DNA of 64,000 nt from NCBI RefSeq assembly GCF_009183415.1, contig NZ_WEHU01000011.1:96876-160875 (forward strand), in the 5' to 3' direction. The translations under genes were made by a program, and so were the position numbers. Every line of letters starts with the position of its first letter. The first letter of the stretch is position 1. The stretch comes from Bacillus sp. B1-b2 (GTDB taxonomy: Bacteria > Bacillota > Bacilli > Bacillales > Cytobacillaceae). Positions 18,145-26,300 of the stretch are shown here, piece after piece. The notes beneath the pieces are model-generated. The model had not been told where the DNA came from. It ran no database searches and saw only the letters and a program-made list of their open reading frames with translations.

Positions 18145-19020
18145 ATGGACGAAATGAAGGTTATAAATTTAGATAAAGTATCATTTCAATTAAAAGAAAT
18201 ACATAACTTCGAATGGCTTATAAATATGGGGGAAGTATTCAGTGTTTTTGATGAACAGGACTCTGGTAATATATGTTTTGGAATTGAAAAAGATGGGACA
18301 AGAAAATTTGTAAAGTATGCTGGTGCGAAGACGAAAGAATATACAGGACAACCAGAAGATGCTATAGCAATATTAAAGAACTCCATTCCCATATATGAAC
18401 ATTTGAAACATAAACACTTAATAAATTTACTTGAGCACTTTGAAGTAGAGAATGGGTATGTGTTGGTTTTTGAGTGGTTTGAAGGTGAATGTCTTCACTC
18501 CCATTGGTCATTTCCGCCACCTTATAAATATAATCATCCCGATTCTCCTTTTTATCGGTTTAAACAATTACCAATTGAACAACGTTTAAAGTCATTTAAG
18601 AGTATAGTAGACTTTCATCTGAATGTGGAAAGGAATAACTATGTAGCAGTTGATTTTTACGACGGGAGTATATTATACGATTTCAAAAATAATGTAACAA
18701 AGATTTGTGATATTGATTTATATAAGAAAAAACCATTTATTAATAAAATGGGTCGAATGTGGGGGTCATCAAGATTCATGTCTCCAGAAGAGTTTAAGTT
18801 AGGTTCTAAAATTGATGAAAGAACGAACGTATATAATATGGGAGCAATCTCATTTGGGCTGTTAGGCGGAGAACTAGATCGCTCCATTTCAAAGTGGGAT
18901 GGAGGACAGGAGCTGTATAAAGTAGCCATTAGAGCAGTTTCTTTAGATAGATCAGAAAGATATTCAACAATAGAAGAATTTATATCTGCTTGGGAAAAAG
19001 CCTTAAAACAGGGATTGTAA
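18145..19020 (+). CDS. Protein-kinase-like protein, divergent Hanks type
   Basis: 291-residue protein with an overall Ser/Thr kinase layout. There is a lysine strand RKFVKYAG (Lys54 or Lys57), a hinge-like VLVFEWFEG near 106-114, and a catalytic-loop equivalent YVAVDFYDGSILYD with Asp170. The DFG position is CDIDLY (189-191), and an activation-segment end GSSRFMSPEEF (207-217) resembles an APE motif. There is no membrane segment or sensor domain. The HRD and DFG motifs are altered, so it may be a non-RD kinase, a small-molecule kinase or a pseudokinase. ATG 18145 follows GGAGGGA at 18134-18140. It is a single gene in the accessory array. Confidence 0.7.
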   Translation: MDEMKVINLDKVSFQLKEIHNFEWLINMGEVFSVFDEQDSGNICFGIEKDGTRKFVKYAGAKTKEYTGQPEDAIAILKNSIPIYEHLKHKHLINLLEHFEVENGYVLVFEWFEGECLHSHWSFPPPYKYNHPDSPFYRFKQLPIEQRLKSFKSIVDFHLNVERNNYVAVDFYDGSILYDFKNNVTKICDIDLYKKKPFINKMGRMWGSSRFMSPEEFKLGSKIDERTNVYNMGAISFGLLGGELDRSISKWDGGQELYKVAIRAVSLDRSERYSTIEEFISAWEKALKQGL

Positions 19021-19154
19021 ACAATGTATTTGTTTGGGTTGATGAAATAGAACCAGTTGCAAATGGCACTGATTTCTTATGTCGGTAGAGGGACAGGATA
19101 GTTGAACAAGATGATAGAATTGTGAAGAAAATATGAACGAAAGGTGGGAAGGGA

Positions 19155-19643
19155 ATGGATGAATATAAAAAGTACCATCGAGCTTTTGGCGTCTATGGAA
19201 TTTGTTTTGAAAATGAAAAGCTATTGGTAATAAACAAGAATGGAGGACCATATATAAACCGTTTTGACCTTCCTGGGGGAAGTCTAGAGGAAGCAGAAAG
19301 CTTGTCGATTGCAATGAAAAGAGAGTTTCTTGAGGAAACTGGTTTTGAAATAGAGATCAAACAAAATTTAGGTGTCACAGATTTTATGCTCCCTTGGAGA
19401 TGGAAAGAGTTTACTGATGTTCATCATATAGCAGTTTTTTATCAAGTGAAAATAGTAAATGGAGAGCTAACCAAGCCTTTACAATTTGAAGGGCAAGACT
19501 CGCTTGGAGCTGTATGGGTTTCGAAGGAGGATGTCACGATAGAAAATGCTTCTCCGTTAGTTCTTAAAGCCTTGGATTGGATAGAAGACAAACAGTTGGG
19601 AATTAATGTTGAACTTTATGAGCATTGGGTAATAAAAAAGTAA
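19155..19643 (+). CDS. Nudix hydrolase
   Basis: 162-residue Nudix protein. The Nudix box spans about residues 41-63: GG, an E five positions later, then REFLEETGF, giving the metal-binding REUXEE core. It is expected to hydrolyse a nucleoside diphosphate derivative with Mg2+; the substrate cannot be named. ATG 19155 has GGTGGGAAGGG upstream. The preceding 134 bp contain a short frame reading VFVWVDEIEPVANGTDF that stops soon after, perhaps the debris of another gene. It is one of two unrelated Nudix genes in the array. Confidence 0.88.
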   Translation: MDEYKKYHRAFGVYGICFENEKLLVINKNGGPYINRFDLPGGSLEEAESLSIAMKREFLEETGFEIEIKQNLGVTDFMLPWRWKEFTDVHHIAVFYQVKIVNGELTKPLQFEGQDSLGAVWVSKEDVTIENASPLVLKALDWIEDKQLGINVELYEHWVIKK

Positions 19644-19694
19644 GTAGACTTTTTTTTTCTTGGGGAGGGTAGTTATTTAGTTTCACTTGGAAAT

Positions 19695-19723
19695 GGAATA
19701 AATGAGAGCCTTCTTATGTCACA
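19695..19723. repeat. Array repeat, degenerate copy
   Basis: GGAATAAATGAGAGCCTTCT followed by TATGTCACA, closely matching the end of the copy at 28.19-28.22 kb (GTAATAAATGAAGAGAACC then TTTCTTGTGTCACA). Confidence 0.5.
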
Positions 19724-19913
19724 ATTGATAAAGGTTTATGGAAGAAGGATTATGATAGAAATCTATATAATGTAAAAGAAATAAGGGTTGAATGATAATA
19801 AGATTTTTTAGCAGACTATGTTTTTTTTATAAACAAAATTGTACCTAATGAGAGCAGTAATCTAATAATGATTGTGTTCTTTTTTTGAATGATTATACAT
19901 ACACAAAAGCTAA
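19724..19913. other. Intergenic, no supported gene
   Basis: AT-rich sequence between two repeat fragments with T-runs near 19822 and 19880. I see no ORF with a ribosome-binding site. Confidence 0.4.
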
Positions 19914-19936
19914 TGCACTCCTGTAATAAATGAAGG
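19914..19936. repeat. Array repeat, short copy
   Basis: GCACTCCTGTAATAAATGAA matches the first 20 bases of the type A repeat core with small changes. Confidence 0.5.
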
Positions 19937-20001
19937 AAAAAAAGAGCGGTAGTAAGTTGTCTAAAGGGTTAAAGGTTTAGGATTATTGGATAAGGAATTT
20001 A

Positions 20002-20030
20002 TTTCCACTCTACTTAAATATCTGTATAAT
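20002..20030 (+). promoter_or_regulatory. Promoter candidate for the 59-residue membrane protein
   Basis: TTTCCA at 20002-20007, 17-bp spacer, TATAAT at 20025-20030 preceded by TG. It lies 20 bp before the small ORF. Confidence 0.45.
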
Positions 20031-20049
20031 TAAGAGAAGGGGGAATCTG

Positions 20050-20229
20050 ATGAGAGAATTACCTATCAAAAAAACCATTTTTATTGTATTAGTAGCTATC
20101 ATCATTTTGGGTATTGCCTTTTATTCATATTCGAGAGAATCCATTGAGAAAATGGAAAGTCTTGTAACAGACAATAATAGAAAAGTAATAGAACCAATTA
20201 GTGGTGATACCGATCATATTGGCCATTAA
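20050..20229 (+). CDS. Small single-pass membrane protein
   Basis: 59-residue ORF (ATG 20050 to TAA 20227-20229) with AAGGGGGAA at 20037-20045 and a plausible promoter. The N-terminus MRELPIKK is followed by one hydrophobic helix (TIFIVLVAIIILGIAFYSY, residues 9-27) and a short charged tail outside or inside the membrane. I do not recognise the family. The good start signals argue that it is expressed. It is a single gene between two repeat copies. Confidence 0.55.
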   Translation: MRELPIKKTIFIVLVAIIILGIAFYSYSRESIEKMESLVTDNNRKVIEPISGDTDHIGH

Positions 20230-20280
20230 TGTAAAATTATAAAGGAGAGGTTCAAGCTCTTTTTATTCGGTACTAACCGT

Positions 20281-20326
20281 CAGCATTCCTGTAATAAGGG
20301 AATCCTTACTTATGGTAGAAAGTTGC
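20281..20326. repeat. Array repeat, copy C (type A)
   Basis: CAGCATTCCTGTAATAAGGG then AATCCTTACTTATGGTAGAAAG. The inner bases ATAAG/CTTAT can pair as a small hairpin. Confidence 0.7.
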
Positions 20327-20376
20327 AAGTTAATTTAATAACGCTAATAGATAGAGGCTATAAACAGGAGGGGTTT

Positions 20377-20847
20377 ATGACTACAAATAAGGACTACATT
20401 CGTTATATTCGGGGAAAAGTGGGGCACGATTTAATATTTCTTAATTTTGCTGGAGGAATTGTTTATAACGAACAAAATGAAATTCTTTTACAAAAACGGG
20501 GAGATAGAAATGAGTGGGGTTTTCCAGGTGGTGCTATGGAACTTGGAGAATCGCTTGAAGAAACCGCTAAACGAGAAATACGTGAGGAGACAGGATTAAA
20601 TGTGGAAGTCGAACATCTTATTGGTGTCTACTCTAAATATTCTAGTGAGTTTCCGAACGGAGATAAAGCTCAGACTATCACTCACTTTTTTCAATGTAAG
20701 CCAATTGATGGGGAGCTTACCGCAGATGGTATGGAGACTTTAGAGTTAAAGTACTTCCCTATAGATCAAATCCCGAAATTATTCACAAAACAACACGAAG
20801 ATGCCTTAGAAGATTGGTGTTCGAACAGAAATGGTGTATTTAAATAA
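20377..20847 (+). CDS. Nudix hydrolase, YjhB-like
   Basis: 156-residue Nudix hydrolase. The box GGAMELGESLEETAKREIRE continues ETGL at about residues 54-77 and has all metal ligands. The N-terminal segment TTNKDYIRYIRGKVGHDLIFL is typical of the subgroup often annotated as YjhB-like ADP-ribose or nucleotide pyrophosphohydrolases; the real substrate is unknown. ATG 20377 has CAGGAGGGG at 20366-20374. The TTG 18 codons earlier lies inside the repeat and is rejected. A strong hairpin follows at 20881-20925. Confidence 0.87.
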   Translation: MTTNKDYIRYIRGKVGHDLIFLNFAGGIVYNEQNEILLQKRGDRNEWGFPGGAMELGESLEETAKREIREETGLNVEVEHLIGVYSKYSSEFPNGDKAQTITHFFQCKPIDGELTADGMETLELKYFPIDQIPKLFTKQHEDALEDWCSNRNGVFK

Positions 20848-20880
20848 AAATAATTTCGAAATAATTATACATAATCTTTA

Positions 20881-20925
20881 ACGAACAGGTGCATGGATCC
20901 AAGATGGATTAATGCACCTGTTCGT
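20881..20925 (+). terminator. Perfect 14-bp hairpin after the second Nudix gene
   Basis: ACGAACAGGTGCAT (20881-20894) pairs exactly with ATGCACCTGTTCGT (20912-20925); the tail is GTATTATGG rather than a clean T-run. It is either a terminator or a structured member of the array repeats (it opens like the ACGAACGGG motif at 29.11 kb). Confidence 0.55.
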
Positions 20926-21097
20926 GTATTATGGCACTATAAGGTCAGGTTTGTTAATAAAAAACCACAAAAGGAAGGGCATTTACTATAAAATAAGATT
21001 TGAAATATTAATGTCTAATAAAAAAGTAAGGTAAAAAATAGAGATGATACAGATTAGTAGTATTACACGACAAAAATAAAATATATGGAGGTTAGTA

Positions 21098-21385
21098 ATG
21101 TTATTTATGATATTTGGAGTTATTGCAATAGTATCAACTTTTATAAATCTTTATATGTATAAAGTAGGAAAGGATTATAAGCTTGCTATGGCGATAGGAT
21201 TAGCATTTACAGCCTTAACACTTTGTGCAGAATACAGTCTTGTTTCGGTATGGGTAGAAGTGGAAGATTGGGCAGCTATAATGGATGTAGTACCTGGGAT
21301 GGAAAGGGCATTATGGTTTTTGACAATTGTTTCTATCTTACTAAATATAGCACCTATACTTTTAGAACTAAAAGGTAAGAAATAA
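21098..21385 (+). CDS. Small three-helix membrane protein
   Basis: 95-residue hydrophobic protein with three predicted membrane helices (about 1-19, 30-52 and 68-90), separated by a basic loop (YKVGKDYK) and an acidic loop (WVEVEDWAAIMD). GGAGG at 21085-21089 precedes ATG 21098. It resembles small uncharacterised Bacillus membrane proteins; I cannot assign a family or function. It is a single gene flanked by array repeats. Confidence 0.65.
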   Translation: MLFMIFGVIAIVSTFINLYMYKVGKDYKLAMAIGLAFTALTLCAEYSLVSVWVEVEDWAAIMDVVPGMERALWFLTIVSILLNIAPILLELKGKK

Positions 21386-21440
21386 TTACTTTTGTCACAC
21401 ATTTATATAATATGCAATTAATGTGAAAGTCTTTATGTAA

Positions 21441-21500
21441 CTAACGGAGCAGCATTCTTGGAATAAATAAAACCTTCTCTTGCTTATGGTTGAAAAGGGG
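21441..21500. repeat. Array repeat, copy D (type A)
   Basis: CTAACGGAGCAGCATTCTTG, then GAATAAATAAAACCTTCTCT and TGCTTATGGTTGAAAAGGGG. It has the AACGG lead-in shared with the 29.3, 31.7 and 35.2 kb copies. Confidence 0.7.
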
Positions 21501-21596
21501 CCGTTTACCTTAAGATAAAACTAACTTGGAGGGTTTGTTGTTTTCTGCGTTAATATTAGATTCTCTTAAAAAATTCTAGATAGAAAGGACATATTT

Positions 21597-22295
21597 ATGA
21601 AAAAGAAATTAATATTTATTGGAATAGTGATTCTGTTAGTTTTCCTTTTATTACTTGGTACATATAAATTAATGAATTCTAGAACATACCAATTATTTGG
21701 AGGTTTAACCGAACAGGTGGAGACAAATCAAAAGGTGGTTGCTTTAACATTTGATGATGGTCCAACAAAGAATATAAATCAGATATTGCCGCTATTGGAA
21801 AAATATAATGCAAAGGCTACCTTCTTTCTAATTGGTCAAGACATAGAAAAACACCCAGAGGAAACTAAGAAAATAGTACAAAAAGGGCATCAAATTGGAA
21901 ATCATACTTATTCCCATATTCGAATGATATTAAGAACACCTTCCGTTATCAAAGATGAAATTGAAAAAACAGACCAATTAATTCAAGAGGCTGGATATAA
22001 AGGTGAAATTGATTTTCGACCACCAAACGGGAAAAAACTTGTAGGATTGCCGTATTACTTAAATAAACATAATAGAGACACAATAACTTGGAATATCGAA
22101 CCAGATACCTATTACACCACTGCTTCTGACAAAGTAAATTATGTGAATGATAATATTAAACCAGGTTCGATTATCTTGATGCATCCAATGTATGACGATA
22201 CTGGTAAAGAACTTCAAGCAATCGAAGGGATCTTACAAGCACTAGTAAACGAAGGTTATACGTTTGTAACGGTCAATGAACTTCAGGAATTATAA
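21597..22295 (+). CDS. Polysaccharide deacetylase (NodB/PgdA-like)
   Basis: 232-residue carbohydrate esterase 4 protein anchored by an N-terminal membrane helix (residues 5-25). NodB motifs: TFDDGP near 51-56 (catalytic and metal Asp), the zinc ligands in GNHTYSH near 101-107, RPPNGK near 141-146, and the leucine/His motif ILMHP near 198-202. It probably removes acetyl groups from peptidoglycan or a cell-wall glycan outside the membrane, which can protect against lysozyme. GAAAGGA precedes ATG 21597. It is a single gene, ended by the hairpin at 22374-22404. Confidence 0.88.
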   Translation: MKKKLIFIGIVILLVFLLLLGTYKLMNSRTYQLFGGLTEQVETNQKVVALTFDDGPTKNINQILPLLEKYNAKATFFLIGQDIEKHPEETKKIVQKGHQIGNHTYSHIRMILRTPSVIKDEIEKTDQLIQEAGYKGEIDFRPPNGKKLVGLPYYLNKHNRDTITWNIEPDTYYTTASDKVNYVNDNIKPGSIILMHPMYDDTGKELQAIEGILQALVNEGYTFVTVNELQEL

Positions 22296-22373
22296 GTTAT
22301 AAATGATTCAAACAATAAAAAGGATTGTCGATGTGATAGACCTTCTTATTGAATATGGATATATAAAACATAA

Positions 22374-22404
22374 AAAAGGTGCGATTTAATTGATTGCACC
22401 TTTT
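22374..22404 (+). terminator. Terminator hairpin, left copy of a 31-bp duplicate
   Basis: AAAAGGTGC/GCACCTTTT stem around GATTTAATTGATT. A second copy with two base changes lies at 23037-23067, so the pair brackets a 632-bp insert. Confidence 0.7.
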
Positions 22405-22523
22405 CAGCTTGTTGAAAAAAGATGATGTCAATGAAAATGCCTCTAATTCATATTTTTATAACATGAGTGTGTCAAGAACTTGTATAAGTAATTAATTCGC
22501 TAAATAAGGTTTTGGATTTTGTT

Positions 22524-22632
22524 ACAGGCGTTCGATTCGCTTTCCATGGGGCTCGAAGCTTTAGCCGAAGTCTGCCTTTTGCCTGCAGGGTATAAAGCTT
22601 TCGCAGATTCCATAGGAGTCCCACCACTGAAA
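22524..22632. repeat. Degenerate Bacillaceae intergenic repeat
   Basis: The pattern CGATTCGCTTTCCATGGGGC ... CCTGCAGGG ... CCATAGGAGTCCCACCACTG has the layout of the roughly 100-bp GC-richer repeat (GCTTTCCGCGGG ... CTGCGGGG ... GGAGTC) common between genes in Bacillaceae. Recognised from memory of that pattern. Confidence 0.5.
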
Positions 22633-22652
22633 CATAAATCATCTGGATAAAA

Positions 22653-22860
22653 TTAAGCGGAGAATTCCGACTAATGGCAAATATAATGTTAATTTCCTTG
22701 CTAATAAGCGGATTTTTCCGGTTAAGTAAGAAAAATGCCTCCGATTTCATGTGTTCTAAGGAAATAGGCGTAATTCTCCGTCTATTTCCTTTGTTTTTCA
22801 TGGAAGTAATGAAAATAAGAGGATTTCTACGACTATTTTTCTTAAAGTGGTTTTTTCCAA
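22653..22860. repeat. Dispersed CGGA/TCCG repeat element, copy 2
   Basis: GCGGAGAATTCCG near 22657, GCGGATTTTTCCGGTTAAGT near 22708, and AATTCTCCG near 22771. The middle unit, including the following AAGAAAAA, is nearly identical to 63841-63876. Confidence 0.6.
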
Positions 22861-23036
22861 ATTCTTTATGGTACGAAGCATCATACATTATTTCATAGCT
22901 TTTCCAAATTCCTACTATTTCCATATTTGAATGGGTGAAGTACATAGAAAAATCCCTCGTTTACCATTGTGTTACGAGGGGAGTTATCTCTATTTTCACA
23001 AATTTTCCATAGACAATTTTGTTTTTCAACAGTATG

Positions 23037-23067
23037 AAAAGGTGCGATCTAACTGATTGCACCTTTT
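23037..23067 (+). terminator. Terminator hairpin, right copy of the 31-bp duplicate
   Basis: Same AAAAGGTGC/GCACCTTTT stem as 22374-22404 with two substitutions in the loop (C for T). Confidence 0.65.
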
Positions 23068-23113
23068 GATTTTATGAATTGTATATTTCTCTGTTTAAAA
23101 CCTTATCAAAAAA

Positions 23114-23353
23114 ATGACAAAGTTAATCCATGGTGAAGTTCCATTAGAGCAAGTGCAAAAGATTACTGCAGTATAAAGTGGAGATAGTAAGAATGTAGCA
23201 GCAGATGAGATTTAAAAAGGATTCAAAGACGTACCCTCTTACTCTCACACAGAAGGTGAAGCGGTTCTAGTTGATATTCTTGTAGCTGCTGGAATTTATA
23301 TCTTCAAAGTAGCAAGCGCGTGGAATAATCTTTTAATTGGTAGGTTAGATTAA
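23114..23353 (+). pseudogene. Small gene broken by two in-frame TAA codons
   Basis: From ATG 23114 an 80-codon frame to TAA 23351-23353 is interrupted only by TAA at 23174-23176 and 23213-23215. The open stretches read as protein: MTKLIHGEVPLEQVQKITAV, SGDSKNVAADEI, then a longer piece with HTEGEAVLVDILVAAGIYIF. Keeping one frame over both stops points to a recently inactivated gene. I do not recognise the family. It lies directly upstream of the giant LysM gene. Confidence 0.5.
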
Positions 23354-23366
23354 AACTGAGGTGTTA

Positions 23367-26300
23367 ATGGTGAAAATAAATAACTATGAATTAATTCAAA
23401 ATGAGAATGATTATACTTTAATTGTGTATCTTAATCCTTCCTATGAGGAATTTTCTGATGAGCTTGGGCGTTTACACAAGAATAGAACTAGCCTTCAGGA
23501 ACAAATCAATAGTTTGATTCGTGATAAATTTTCGCTTATTTCCATATCCACTGCCAAAGTTATGGTAGGTACAATGTTGGTGACAACCATCTATATAGGA
23601 GCTAATTATAACCAGGTTAGTGCATCAACAATAGGGCAAATAGAGTCAGCATTTCTTTATGATGAATATAAGGTTCAATCTGGTGAGAGTCTTTCCACTA
23701 TCGCGAAACGATTTTCAGTAACTGTATCAGACATAAAAACGGTTAACGGACTAACTAAGGATACTATTTATGTAGGACAAGTTCTGAAACTACCTTTTTA
23801 TACTTACACTGTTACTTCAGGTGATAGCCATTCATTAATTGCAAAAAAGCTCCATACAACCAGTTCTGCCATTCGTACCTATAACCAACTTACTACCGAT
23901 GTAATTAAGATCGGTCAAAAGCTAAAGATTCCCCAAGTGACTGATCTTGATAGAAATAATAGTACAACAAGTAACACAATATCTTCGCCCTCCTCTACAT
24001 TAGTGGAAGAGAGTTATACTGTTGTTGCAGGAGATTCTCTATCTGTTATTGCAAAAAGGTTCCAAACAACGGTGGAGGAGGTACGAACTTTAAATAACCT
24101 TTCTACCGATATAATTAAAATTGGTCAGGTGTTAAAGATTCCACAAATTTCATCTGGGAATATTACTACAGAATTAACTCCACCAATAGATGAAATAAAG
24201 ACACCACCAACAACATACAACAACCTAATTACATATAAGGTTGTCACTGGTGATAGCTTATCTTTGATTGCAAAAAAATACGATACAACCGTTGAGGATA
24301 TTAAGATACAAAATAAATTGAGCTCTGATGTAATCTTTGTTGGACAATCTCTTAGTATTCCAACAAATCAAGAAATACAACCGTCACCATCTGAAACAAA
24401 GAATACTGAAGCAACTTCTTATATAGTAATATCGGGAGACTCCTTGTCCCTGATTGCAAAAAGATTTGGGATAACCGTTGAAGAATTAAAAACTATTAAT
24501 AAACTAACGAGTAATATAATCTATGTTGGTCAAAAACTGACTATTCCGAGTGATGATTCTACTGATAATGTGCCCCCATCTGAACCAGTGGTTGATACGA
24601 CGCAGCAAGTTTCAATCAATAATGTTCGAAACTATACTATTTTTGGTGTAACAGAACCGAATGTAGTCGTGGATATAACAGTTTCTGACAGATTGAATTC
24701 GTCCGTTAGTTCCACTGTAACTTCAACAGAACTTGGAGAATTTCGTTCTAATTTTGATTTGAGCACATTAGAGAATGGTGAGTTATCCATAATTGTACGT
24801 GCAACAGATTCTTTTGGTAATGCTAGCAAAGAAAGACAATTTACTATTACAAAAGAAGCAAGTTTAGAACCGCCAGTGATGAATGTTACCCAGCAAATAA
24901 ACAGTACAACAGCCTCAGAATTCCAAATAACTGGTACTGCACGTCAAAACTCAACAGTAGATATAGTAATCTCTGATGGTATCAATCCAAATGTTAAAGC
25001 ATCAGCTATGACAGATGAGAATGGTACTTTTACGACCATGGTAAATGTTAGTACCCTACAGGATTCGCCGTTAACCATCACGGCAATACAAACAAGTGCA
25101 AATGGGATTCAAAGTAAAGCTGCGAAGTTAACGACAATAAAGGATACTCAAGTTCCGGTTCCCATTATTTTAAATAATAGTAATGATATTAATGAAGCAA
25201 ATCAAGCTGCATTTCTATTAACTGGATTAGGAGAGCCTACTTTAAAGACTTTAATAGAAATATCAGATGGTACAGGAAAAACGCTTACTATGGAAGGAGA
25301 AGTAGATAGTAACGGGGATTTTAGAATGCCTGTTGATGTATCTAGCCTACATGATGGAGATGTAGTAATTAAAATGGTGCAAATAGATACAGCAGGTAAC
25401 AAAAGCCCTGTTACTGTTAAAACATTAAAGAAAGATACGAAACCTCCAACTATTTTCACATTAAATGAACTGCCAGCTATATATGAGGAAAATATGTCCA
25501 ACTATACAGTTAGTGGCATATCAGAACCTTTTGTTGAGCTTGAAATGAGCGCATCAGATAATAATAGAAGTGTTTCCTATAGCTTAACAACAGATAAAAA
25601 TGGAAACTTTGATATTCCTATCGACTTTCGTACTTTTAATGATGGAAACATCATTCTATCATTTAGGGCTATGGATACTGCTGGGAATATAGGAGAACTG
25701 GATACGTTAAACCTTTTAAAGGACACTAAAGCACCAACAGAGGTATCATTAGCATATCCTCCTTATGTAAATAGAGAGAATCAAAGTCAATTTTCTATTA
25801 CAGGTACAAGTGAAGAGGAAGGTACCAATGTTGAAGTGATACTCAGTGATGGTGATACCGACATTACAAAAACTGCAACTGTCTCAAATAATGGATTTAA
25901 TTTGAACTTTGATTTATCCATTTTGAAAGATGGTCAACTATCCATGACCATTTCCCAAACAGACAAAGTTGGAAATAAGGGAAATCCCACTGTTTATACA
26001 ATTGTTAAAGATAGTATAATTGAAAACCTGGATATTTCGAAGAGTGGTTTTCATTTAGGCGGTATAGAAAACGTTTATACAATTATAGGTATGGCTGAAC
26101 CGTATGCCAAGATAAGTGGACATCTTCTGAATTCGGAAGGAACGAAGTTAAGCAATGCAACTACAACAGCCGATAAGAATGGTTATTATTCACTTGCCAT
26201 TCACCTAAATGGGGTGGATATTCAAGATATTCGTTCTGGCTTTCTTACACAAACAGATAGTGTAGGTAATAGCAGTGAAGGAGAAGCATTCAACCTATTT

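Larger units (their letters stand above)
22405..23036. mobile_element. MITE-like insertion with 10-bp terminal inverted repeats
   Basis: 632 bp bracketed by the 31-bp direct duplicates. Near the ends TGTTGAAAAA (22410-22419) pairs with TTTTTCAACA (23022-23031). Inside are a degenerate copy of a widespread Bacillaceae intergenic repeat (22524-22632), CGGA/TCCG repeat copies (22653-22860) and a hairpin CCCTCGT/ACGAGGG (22954-22980). A long minus-strand frame across it (22472-22945) has no start signals and I treat it as fortuitous. No transposase is present. Confidence 0.55.

Noticed and set aside
19021..19100. Gene fragment reading VFVWVDEIEPVANGTDF
   Set aside because: Too short and without flanking similarity to call even as a pseudogene; mentioned only as possible debris.
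22472..22945. 157-codon minus-strand frame
   Set aside because: It crosses three different repeat types in the 632-bp insert and has no start signals.
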